Shown: one piece after another, positions 57,096 to 64,000 of the stretch
Layout: the number at the start of each line of letters is the position of its first letter
How positions within the stretch are numbered: position 1 is the first letter of the stretch
Origin: Corynebacterium casei LMG S-19264
GTDB lineage: Bacteria; Actinomycetota; Actinomycetes; Mycobacteriales; Mycobacteriaceae
Reading direction: 5' to 3'
NCBI RefSeq assembly: GCF_000550785.1
Contig: NZ_CP004350.1
Location: 204,835-268,834 of the forward strand
DNA length: 64,000 nt
Notes under the pieces: generated by a model
What the model saw: only the letters and a program-made list of their open reading frames with translations
The model's database searches: none
Told to the model about the DNA's origin: nothing
Translations under genes and position numbers: made by a program

Positions 57096-57155
57096 TCTCA
57101 AAGCCCCGCTTCTCAAATCCACTTGGTAGTGGATTTGAGAAGCGGGGCTTTGAGA
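57096..57155. terminator. Very long perfect hairpin, bidirectional terminator
   Basis: A perfect 27-bp stem (57096-57122 with 57129-57155) and a six-base loop TTGGTA. The core is AAAGCCCCGCTTCTC, with A-rich and T-rich ends that allow termination on both strands. It separates the nrd unit from the converging emb gene. 57156-57204 holds a second small stem (CTAAAAGCT/AGCTTTTAG). Confidence 0.85.
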
Positions 57156-57204
57156 CTTGGTGCTAAAAGCTGAGGGCCTGGTCCGAGGACATGGTCCGAA
57201 GCTT

Positions 57205-60200
57205 TTAGTCTTCGCCTTCCTTGCGGATTTTCATCTCGGAGTTCTGCCACCAGCCGGTGCGGGTGAGCTCCTCGTAGTCGATCTCGGCTGGGTCAGGGGT
57301 GACGCCGGCGGAGTTGGTGCGCAGTTCGTACTTCTGGATTGCGCCCCAGTCACGGGCCCAGTCGCCCTCGAGGTAGGACGGGATTTCATAGGAGTAGTTG
57401 ACTGCCTCGGCGGTTGCCATGGCGCCGCCGCCGGAGAAGGACTGGAAGTCCGTCAAAGAATTCTGCGCGGCAGCATCCGGAAGGATGCGGTACTCAGGAA
57501 TCTCAGTGACACCAGAGAAGTGGTCGAAGGTGCGCTGGCATGGGAACTGGAATGCAGTAGACCAGTCCAGTAGACCCGGGATGGAGGAGTCGAACTGAGA
57601 ATTCAACGACACCAGTTCCGGCACGCGCGGTGGGGTAAAGGCGAGCCAGGAGTCTTCGTCTGTGGAGTCATCGACAGCCACGAGGCGAACAACGTTTGCT
57701 TCTTCTGGAATCTCGTCCAGGCCGATGCGCAGGTTGCGCCACTTCGGGGTCGCGCCGACATCGCGAAGCTCAAGCTCACCGGTGTTGGTGACCTCATTGT
57801 CATCGGCGAGGGTGCCGTACTCCAAGGTCAGCTCCATGCCCTCTTGCTCAATGTCGTTGACGTCGTGGTGGTAGATATCGCCTGCAGCAGCAACCGACAA
57901 CACTGGGGTGTTCTCACCTGGCTGCTCCGGCAGGTTGTACCACTGGGTGGTCACCTCAGAGGTGCCGCGCTGCCCGGAGTTGTAGGAGCCCAAAACCGGA
58001 ACCTTGGTGTAGTCCAAGTTGAACGGCAGGTGCATGGTGGAACCATTAACGCCCTCGGTGCCGCGGACGCCGCCGGAGGAGGAGTCGGTGACATTCTCCG
58101 CATTCGCCTCAGCACCGGAGCCGGAACCGGACTCATCCACGTTGCCGCCCAATGATGGGTCGGCGCCGGAGGAAGCCTGGTCAGAATCGGACGAAGAACC
58201 GGTCTGAGTCGAACCAATTGCACCCACGGATGCAGAGTTCTGGTTCTCAGGCTCAATATCTTCCGGGATAAAGTTCGGGTCAAAGCCACGGCTGTCTTCA
58301 TCTGGGTTGATCAGTGAGTCACCGAGCTCACCAGCAACAGGGGTCAAGAAAGCATCATTGGTGTTGGATTCAATCGAGGTGGCGTCAGCCATCTGACACA
58401 CATTGCCGCCGATGGCATTCAGGTTGCCCTGGCCCACGGAGTAGCTCGGGGACTGGGAGATATAGCCCTTGGCAAAGGACAGACAAGAAAACGCGACGAT
58501 GGCAACACACGCCATGGCCAGCGGCGCAGACAAAATGCTTGACCAGCGCTTCGGTGAGACCTCAGGGTGCTCAATGCCGTGGTTGGTGCGGTAGTTATGG
58601 CGCAGCGCCTGCACAATGCCGATGGCGATGATGACAAGGCCAATGACCATGACCACGGTGGAGGCTTCAATGGCCATGAACTGCACGGAACGGTCCCACC
58701 ATGGAATGCCGAAGGAAGACACGTACCACCAGGCATTCCAGCCGGCCAAAGAGATAGCCATGAGCATGACCACCGATGCCACCGCGAAAGTCCTTGCACG
58801 CGGGGAACGCATAGCAATCTGTGACAGAACCACAGCGCCGAGCGCGGCAATCACACCGGCGATGCCAGCGTAGATACCGAAGTGGTGTGTCCACTTGGTT
58901 GGGGTGAACATGAGGAAGAACATGCTCAACGCCATTATGATGAGCAGGCGCTGGGTTGGGCCCTTCGGCGTGCCCAAAACCTTCTCATCGCGGATGAAGG
59001 CGTAGACGATGAGCGCCAGTGCGAAGAGCATGGTGAACATCGCAAAGCGGCGCGTCAGCGAGCCATCAACCGAGCCTTCGAACAAAGTGGTGTAGCGAAC
59101 GTATTCGTCGTACCAGTTCAGCGATGGGCCCACGGCAGAGCGCACGCGGGTGGATTCCAGGACTGTCGCCAAGGTTTGATCGCTAAAAACTAACGCCAAC
59201 ACACTGGTGCCTACCGCCAAGAAGGATGCGATTAGAGGCAGCCACCCGCCGGCGGATTCCTTGCGGCGGCTGAAGATATTAAACAGCGCCGGCAAGCTGA
59301 CTAGGAACACGCCAACTGCGAGCAGACCGGTCGGGCCAGCGGTTAGCGTCAGCGTTGCGGCAATGGTGCCAATCGCAGCCGGCAGCATGCGCGAGGTTGC
59401 GATGGAACGCTCAAACGAAGCCCAGGTGAAGATGACACCGAAAGCAACGATTGGCTCCGGACGGATGCCGTTGTTATACGGCAACCAGAATGCCAAGAAC
59501 ATGAATGCGGCGGTCCAGTGCGCGACGCGACGGTCATTAATAACTGGACCAAAGCGTGGCAGGATCTCACGCGAGAGGATAAACCACGTCAAAATCGCTG
59601 CGATCAGCGTGGGGATACGCATGAAGACGGAGGTGGCTGAAATATTGGATAGAAACGCCACGAGGTCGTAGTACGGGGTACCAAAAGGTGCCTCGGGAAC
59701 GCCGTACCAACGGTAGTAGTTGGCCATATACGTCGAGTGCTCTTTGACCCGACCCATGGTCAAAATGAAGCCATCATCTGAGGTGTTGGAACCAAAGATG
59801 TGCCAGAAGCCCAAGATAGCTGCGACCACGCCATCGAGTGGGCGTACCTGCTTCCATGTGGCCGGCATGAAGCTAATCTTCTTGCCATCCAGGCGGTCCA
59901 TGCGTGCGATGCACACCAGGGCAGCGAGCATCATGATGACGCCGCCGATCATCGCAATCAGCTTGATGGTGGTTGGTGCGGAAGTAAAGCGCGAGTTGAT
60001 TTCAACATGCACATTCAGACCAGCGCCGGAAAGCTCCGTGAGGTTTTCCGGAGTGTCTTCAATCTCCGTGAACACGCCAACTACCTGCGGGCGCAGGTCA
60101 TCTTCTGATTTTTCAGAAAACTCACCGACGGACACGGTGGTGCCGTCTTCGGCGGCGTGAATTTCGATCACATCGTCATCGGCAAGCTCTTGCACCTGCT

Positions 60201-60597
60201 CTTCCGACAAGGAAAGCACAACCTCATCCAAGGAAATGACCGAAAGGCCATCCTCGCCGGCACGGACAAACATGCCGCGGTTCGATGCTTCCTCCGACTC
60301 CGGCGGAACCGTGCCGTAGAGCAAATCCTGGCCCTCGCGCAGCATATCCACCGCCGTGACCGGGATCGTGGCATCAATTTCTTCCGGCGTCACCGAAATC
60401 AGCGGTGCCGTCACCGAATTCAGGGAGTCCTCGCGCGGCCATTCAAAAGACGACTGCGTCTGAGTCACTGGCAAAAACGGCGTGGCCATAAACAGCACGA
60501 AGCCCAAAAGACCCGTGATGATAGCGGCCATCCGCAAGCCCTTGGGGGCCGGGCGCGCGCTTAGCTCAGGAAGTTCGGCGGTGTAGACATCATTCAC
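57205..60597 (-). CDS. emb: Arabinosyltransferase Emb (cell-wall arabinan synthesis)
   Basis: A 1130-residue GT-C glycosyltransferase of the EmbA/B/C family (GT53), which extends arabinan on arabinogalactan from decaprenyl-phosphoarabinose at the outer face of the plasma membrane. An N-terminal helix is followed by an outer domain, then about 13 helices. The Asp pair of the GT-C motif is Asp274-Asp275 in NTSDDGFILTMGRV. The C-terminal carbohydrate-binding part (about 750-1130) contains a long Ser/Gly/Asp-rich insert. Corynebacteria have a single emb gene, target of ethambutol. It is separated by 11 bases from aftA upstream. Confidence 0.93.
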   Translation of the reverse strand: MNDVYTAELPELSARPAPKGLRMAAIITGLLGFVLFMATPFLPVTQTQSSFEWPREDSLNSVTAPLISVTPEEIDATIPVTAVDMLREGQDLLYGTVPPESEEASNRGMFVRAGEDGLSVISLDEVVLSLSEEQVQELADDDVIEIHAAEDGTTVSVGEFSEKSEDDLRPQVVGVFTEIEDTPENLTELSGAGLNVHVEINSRFTSAPTTIKLIAMIGGVIMMLAALVCIARMDRLDGKKISFMPATWKQVRPLDGVVAAILGFWHIFGSNTSDDGFILTMGRVKEHSTYMANYYRWYGVPEAPFGTPYYDLVAFLSNISATSVFMRIPTLIAAILTWFILSREILPRFGPVINDRRVAHWTAAFMFLAFWLPYNNGIRPEPIVAFGVIFTWASFERSIATSRMLPAAIGTIAATLTLTAGPTGLLAVGVFLVSLPALFNIFSRRKESAGGWLPLIASFLAVGTSVLALVFSDQTLATVLESTRVRSAVGPSLNWYDEYVRYTTLFEGSVDGSLTRRFAMFTMLFALALIVYAFIRDEKVLGTPKGPTQRLLIIMALSMFFLMFTPTKWTHHFGIYAGIAGVIAALGAVVLSQIAMRSPRARTFAVASVVMLMAISLAGWNAWWYVSSFGIPWWDRSVQFMAIEASTVVMVIGLVIIAIGIVQALRHNYRTNHGIEHPEVSPKRWSSILSAPLAMACVAIVAFSCLSFAKGYISQSPSYSVGQGNLNAIGGNVCQMADATSIESNTNDAFLTPVAGELGDSLINPDEDSRGFDPNFIPEDIEPENQNSASVGAIGSTQTGSSSDSDQASSGADPSLGGNVDESGSGSGAEANAENVTDSSSGGVRGTEGVNGSTMHLPFNLDYTKVPVLGSYNSGQRGTSEVTTQWYNLPEQPGENTPVLSVAAAGDIYHHDVNDIEQEGMELTLEYGTLADDNEVTNTGELELRDVGATPKWRNLRIGLDEIPEEANVVRLVAVDDSTDEDSWLAFTPPRVPELVSLNSQFDSSIPGLLDWSTAFQFPCQRTFDHFSGVTEIPEYRILPDAAAQNSLTDFQSFSGGGAMATAEAVNYSYEIPSYLEGDWARDWGAIQKYELRTNSAGVTPDPAEIDYEELTRTGWWQNSEMKIRKEGED

Positions 60598-60608
60598 GTG
60601 AAAATACC

Positions 60609-62558
60609 TTAGTTCACTCGAGCGGCGACAACGAAAGGCCCAATCTGCTCAACGTCCCACAAGTTGGAATCATCGAAGACTTCTGGGTCAAACAAGATGG
60701 CGTCATAACGGACATTGGGCTGGTTAGGGAAGATATCCACGGCCAGGTGCGCCTTGTAGCCATCATCCGGGGATTCAATATCGCCGCGGAAAATCATGGC
60801 ATCCGGCACATCCCATGGGTTGTTTTCCAGTGCCTGCACGAACTCTTCTGGGGTCTGATCCCAGGAATCATTCGCCCACGTGGCCATCTGCTCATTGCGT
60901 TCATCAAACTGGCCGAGCGGATTAGCGTAGTGCGCGGTAAACGCGTTGTAGCCAAAGTATGGGTGGTAGGCCAAGAAGAGCTTTTCATCCGTCATCACAA
61001 TTTCAGCGTTGTGGTCTTGGAAGAAGTCCGAAATCTCTTGGTAGTAGCCTGCTGAGTCCGCAGGGAACTGGTCGGCGCGCTCACCGTTGCCGTCAGTATC
61101 GGTATAGGCATTATCAATGGCTGACTGGTGCGCCGCCGGGATTTCTTGCATGTAGAAGATGCCGGCCAGCGCCGCGATGACGGTAACAATAGCGGTGAGG
61201 TGCTCATGCGAGCGGTACTGCTCATACAGGTGCGCAAGACCCAAGACACCGGCGGTGGCCAGGATGAGCACCACCAGGATTTCTAGGCGGAAGCCCAACA
61301 AGGTGGTGCCCAGCAATGGCATGACCATGGAGGCCACGATCCACAGGTAGACGCCAATCAGCGCCCAGCCAAGCGTGCGGATGTGCACGTTTTTCACGCG
61401 CGCAACCAAGTAGATGATGCCGACCAGACACATCAGGCCGACGAGCGATGGCGCTAAGAATGGCACCGGAACTTCTGTTCCTTCTGCTGGCAGGTAGTGC
61501 TGCGCTGCGTTCTTAATAGGGAAATCTGCTTGCAGTACCGCGACAACATATGGCCCCCAGACAACAGCGGCGATGGCCAAGGAGCCAAAGCCGATGACCA
61601 TCAACCGCAGAATCGGTTTGATTGAGCGTTCCACAATCGCGGTGACAAGTGCCACGAAGGACACCACGGTCACGGCAATCGCGCCGGTAAAGAGCGTGTA
61701 GAAAGTCGCGGAAATGCCCAGGAATACCAACAAACCGACGGTGGATCCCCAAGAGCCGTGGAACGCGCGGGAGCACATGATGGCTGCGGCCGGAACACCC
61801 AGCGCAATAATTGCTGAGTATGGCTCTTCCGTTGCCAGCGTCAACGTCAACGCGGTGGTGGTCAGCGCGATGACCGTACCCAGCGGCAAGGAGCCGGTCA
61901 GGCGCTGCCATACCGGAACCAGGATGCAGCACGCCATGGCGATGGACACCAATGACCATGGCTGGAATACTTCCCAGCCCGCAATACCCAACAGGTTGGC
62001 CATGCGCCCACCCAACCAGAACCAGCCCATGGGGTAGAAGGTCGGCATATCGGCATAGTTCATATCCGCATAGCCAGCCTGCTCCGTCATTCGCGTCAAG
62101 AACTGGGTACGAAAGACCTGGTCAACCTGAATGCCGTCGAGCCACAAACGCGTAGCAGACAGTGGCATGCCCAGACTAGCGATGACAATCAAAGCCGGTG
62201 AAAGATACGCCGCCACAACAGTTAGCCATTTAAGCGGCCCGTGCCCGTGTACGCCACGTTTGGTCCAGACATACAACAGCCCGGCCACGATAACGACGGT
62301 GGCAACAATCGCCACCGTCGACAAACCACGGGTAACCATGGATGTGTTGAACGCGGGAAGTGAAACCTGCTTGAACACAAACCAGGCCGCCAGTGTGACA
62401 ACGCCACCGCCAATCGCTGCTGCCGCCATCCCCAACAACACACCCATAAAACTCATGGTGTCGCGGGTAGCAGGAGTCAACGACTGCGAGTCACGCGCCG
62501 GGGATGACGAAGGGGCAGTACTTGCGGGCGTTGCACCCGAAGAATCGGTCACAGTCAT
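60609..62558 (-). CDS. aftA: Galactan 5-O-arabinofuranosyltransferase AftA
   Basis: A 649-residue GT-C enzyme (GT85) that adds the first arabinofuranose residues to galactan. About 11 membrane helices span residues 40-490, and the C-terminal outer domain runs to 649. WLDGIQVDQVFRTQFLTRM followed by YADMPTFYPMGWFWLGGR is the family block with the acidic residues of the active site. The Ser/Thr/Pro-rich N-terminus is cytoplasmic. It is immediately upstream of emb, an order common to corynebacteria and mycobacteria. Confidence 0.92.
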   Translation of the reverse strand: MTVTDSSGATPASTAPSSSPARDSQSLTPATRDTMSFMGVLLGMAAAAIGGGVVTLAAWFVFKQVSLPAFNTSMVTRGLSTVAIVATVVIVAGLLYVWTKRGVHGHGPLKWLTVVAAYLSPALIVIASLGMPLSATRLWLDGIQVDQVFRTQFLTRMTEQAGYADMNYADMPTFYPMGWFWLGGRMANLLGIAGWEVFQPWSLVSIAMACCILVPVWQRLTGSLPLGTVIALTTTALTLTLATEEPYSAIIALGVPAAAIMCSRAFHGSWGSTVGLLVFLGISATFYTLFTGAIAVTVVSFVALVTAIVERSIKPILRLMVIGFGSLAIAAVVWGPYVVAVLQADFPIKNAAQHYLPAEGTEVPVPFLAPSLVGLMCLVGIIYLVARVKNVHIRTLGWALIGVYLWIVASMVMPLLGTTLLGFRLEILVVLILATAGVLGLAHLYEQYRSHEHLTAIVTVIAALAGIFYMQEIPAAHQSAIDNAYTDTDGNGERADQFPADSAGYYQEISDFFQDHNAEIVMTDEKLFLAYHPYFGYNAFTAHYANPLGQFDERNEQMATWANDSWDQTPEEFVQALENNPWDVPDAMIFRGDIESPDDGYKAHLAVDIFPNQPNVRYDAILFDPEVFDDSNLWDVEQIGPFVVAARVN

Positions 62559-62598
62559 GGGTTTAGTCTCCCATACTTTTGCCCTATTCCTGATTAAA

Positions 62599-62630
62599 GG
62601 CCGCCCCCTCAGTCAAAGATGGGAGCGGCC
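62599..62630 (-). terminator. Terminator after the 62695 gene
   Basis: On the minus strand GGCCGCTCCC pairs with GGGGGCGGCC around an 11-12-base loop and is followed by TTTAAT. It closes the paralogue pair before aftA. Confidence 0.7.
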
Positions 62631-62694
62631 TCATAGGTCTACAATTTCTCAATCTATCCTTTTGCTGGCGCGTTACTCACCAATGCTCAAGTGC

Positions 62695-63210
62695 TTAATA
62701 CATTGCTTTGGTGGCTTCGTCATAGTTGCGTGGGAACCAGGGTTGGTCTTCGTCGCGGCCGCCGATAGGGAACCATGGTGGTGTCCAGCCTGATTCTTTG
62801 AGTACTTTTGGTGCTACCCAGCCGACTGTCACGCACGCAATGAGGTAGTTGTCCAGTGGATGGTGCTCGTTGAGCCAGTCCATCTCTTTTTCTGCCTCAG
62901 CGCGTTTGCCAAAATGATGGGGGCGTTTGCTGTCCCATTCCGGGATATGTCCTGGCTTTGGGCGTGATGAAATGATCCACACTTTGTCGCCAATGCTAGC
63001 GGGAGAAGTGAAACCTTGCCATTCGGGTTGGGCGTATTCAATAGCTGAAGACTCCATCTGCCAGACCGAAAGTGCTGGGCCACCTTCATGGAATGCAGCT
63101 ATAAGTGTTTCATTGTATTCCCATGGAATGTACGCGACTAATTTCCTTTCGGAACCGAATTTGCGTGCTTCGCAGATCCATTGATACCCAGGAAGATCTT
63201 GTATTTCCAT
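62695..63210 (-). CDS. Hypothetical protein, tandem paralogue 1
   Basis: A 171-residue soluble protein of unknown family, rich in Trp and Pro (QPEWQGFTSPASIGDKVW and GWTPPWFPIGGRDEDQPWF). No signal or membrane helix. It is about three-quarters identical to the gene at 63317 and equal in length. ATG 63210 overlaps the TAA of a broken upstream gene tail (TAATG). The same arrangement upstream of the paralogue suggests it is the second gene of a duplicated two-gene unit, as an immunity protein would be. Confidence 0.7.
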   Translation of the reverse strand: MEIQDLPGYQWICEARKFGSERKLVAYIPWEYNETLIAAFHEGGPALSVWQMESSAIEYAQPEWQGFTSPASIGDKVWIISSRPKPGHIPEWDSKRPHHFGKRAEAEKEMDWLNEHHPLDNYLIACVTVGWVAPKVLKESGWTPPWFPIGGRDEDQPWFPRNYDEATKAMY

Positions 63211-63300
63211 TACACCCCACACTTGATTCGAGCTGCGGGGATAGGCCCGCGCATAATAATTTTCCGACCTAAAGCGTTTTCTTCATGTGTCTTTCTTGCA
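63211..63300 (-). pseudogene. Remnant 3' end of the upstream partner gene
   Basis: About 60-90 bases match the end of the gene at 63832-64000: NYYARAYP in one frame, then AARIKCGV in another after a one-base loss, ending TAA that overlaps ATG 63210. The match to KNYYARVYPPAARIDCGV shows a duplicated and decayed tail. Confidence 0.65.
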
Positions 63301-63316
63301 GGAAAGCTACTTTTGG

Positions 63317-63832
63317 TCAATATTGTGCTTTGGTGGTTTCGTCGTAGTTGCGGGGAAACCAGGGTTGGTCTTGGTCGCGTCCGCCGATGGGAAACCAGGG
63401 TGGTGTCCATCCGGATTTTTCGAGCACGATTGGTGCTACCCAGCCGACTGTTATACATGCGATGAGGTAGTTGTCGTGTGGGTGGTGCTCGTTGAGCCAG
63501 TCCATCTCTTTTTCTGCCTCAGCACGCTTGTCGAAATGATAAGGGCGAAGTCCATCCCATTCTGGAATATGTCCTTGTTGGGGACGTGCCACGACGAGCC
63601 ACACTTTGTCACCGATACTTGCCGGGGAGGTAAATCCCTGCCATTCAGGCTGTGAGTACTCGATAGTTGAGGAGTCTATTTGCCATGCGGCAAGTGCTGG
63701 GCCACCTTCATGGAATGCGGCTTCAAGCTCTTGTTTATATTCCCAAGGGACGTAGGCGACTAATTTCATTTGGGAACCGAATCCGCGTGCTTCGCAGATC
63801 CATTGATGCCCAGGAAGAGGTTGCATCTCCAT
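63317..63832 (-). CDS. Hypothetical protein, tandem paralogue 2
   Basis: A 171-residue paralogue of the protein at 62695, with the same start context (TGATG overlap with the upstream stop) and the same ends (CEARGFGSQMKLVAYVPWEY near the N-terminus, PRNYDETTKAQY at the C-terminus). Unknown function; the pairing with an upstream gene tail suggests a cognate partner. Confidence 0.7.
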   Translation of the reverse strand: MEMQPLPGHQWICEARGFGSQMKLVAYVPWEYKQELEAAFHEGGPALAAWQIDSSTIEYSQPEWQGFTSPASIGDKVWLVVARPQQGHIPEWDGLRPYHFDKRAEAEKEMDWLNEHHPHDNYLIACITVGWVAPIVLEKSGWTPPWFPIGGRDQDQPWFPRNYDETTKAQY

Positions 63833-64000
63833 CACACTCCACAGTCGATACGAGCAGCGGGAGGATAGACCCGTGCATAATAATTCTTACCGCCGACAGC
63901 AATCACTCCCCGCGCGCTGCCGCCGAACAGATTCGGCCTATTACCTTGACACTTGAATTCGAGCTTCTGGGTGTATAGGGACTTCTGGCCGTTATTGTTG
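63832..64000 (-). CDS. 3' end of an unknown gene coupled to paralogue 2 (partial)
   Basis: An open frame enters from the right edge and ends in TGA 63834-63832: 55 residues including YTQKLEFKCQGNRPNLF, GGSARGVIAVGGKNYY and PPAARIDCGV. Its stop overlaps the next start by one base (TGATG). The full protein lies outside the window. A toxin C-terminus is possible given the duplicated downstream gene, but nothing in the 55 residues proves it. Confidence 0.6.
   Translation of the reverse strand, partial: NNNGQKSLYTQKLEFKCQGNRPNLFGGSARGVIAVGGKNYYARVYPPAARIDCGV

Noticed and set aside
57157..57573. 138-codon plus-strand frame
   Set aside because: Antisense to the emb C-terminus, with composition typical of a shadow frame.

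Overview
The window looks like chromosome of a Corynebacterium-type actinobacterium. The right side carries the arabinan synthesis pair AftA and Emb that is typical of mycolata. Many genes have the leaderless promoter layout common in corynebacteria (a TANNNT box seven bases before the start codon). One insertion sequence has transposase and termini of the IS31831/ISL3 type known from Corynebacterium glutamicum. I saw no rRNA, tRNA, CRISPR array, plasmid replication gene or phage gene.

Layout, left to right. (1) 1-2875: an hrpB-type helicase cut by the window edge, a maltose acetyltransferase and a divergent AlkB-like dioxygenase. (2) 2931-6194: an accessory, more AT-rich patch with a GIY-YIG protein, a doubly broken ADP-ribosylglycohydrolase and an Abi/HEPN protein, resembling a small defence island. 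(3) 6491-10373: a catabolic block with a sodium/solute symporter, a sarcosine-oxidase-like flavoprotein and an RpiR regulator, with a clear promoter and a candidate operator. (4) 10561-20370: ordinary genes (SDR, LysE, YbjQ, an alkyltransferase-like protein, S4, VOC, PrsW, NhaC, M13 peptidase, alpha/beta hydrolase).

(5) 20574-53468 is the centre of interest. An intact nitrate-type ABC transporter (nrtA-nrtB-nrtD) is followed by a seven-gene module I do not recognise as a described system, and then by nested insertion sequences. The module has two NPW-repeat membrane proteins with acidic stalks, a beta-lactamase-like lipoprotein, an FHA-HTH protein, a J-like membrane protein, a Ser/Thr kinase and a PH-like membrane protein. 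The block from mid-nrtA to the end of an IS110 element is present twice in tandem. It is then followed by a third, diverged nrtA'BD copy that leads into native sequence. Base differences among the three nrtA copies fit one crossover that integrated a circular molecule of about 14.3 kb into a resident nrtABD locus, followed by duplication. An IS256-type element (8-bp target duplication) later entered only the first unit. Three promoters of the module share the palindrome GGGGA-N4-TCCCC.

(6) 53570-57080: an MntR-like regulator, then nrdI, nrdF and a flavin reductase. The NrdF has Gln, Ser and Lys at three of the usual carboxylate metal-ligand positions, the signature of metal-free class Ie (R2e, QSK type) ribonucleotide reductase. 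(7) 57205-62558: emb and aftA for cell-wall arabinogalactan. (8) 62695-64000: two tandem paralogous small genes, each preceded by a (partly broken) 3' end of the same upstream gene, resembling a duplicated toxin-immunity tail.
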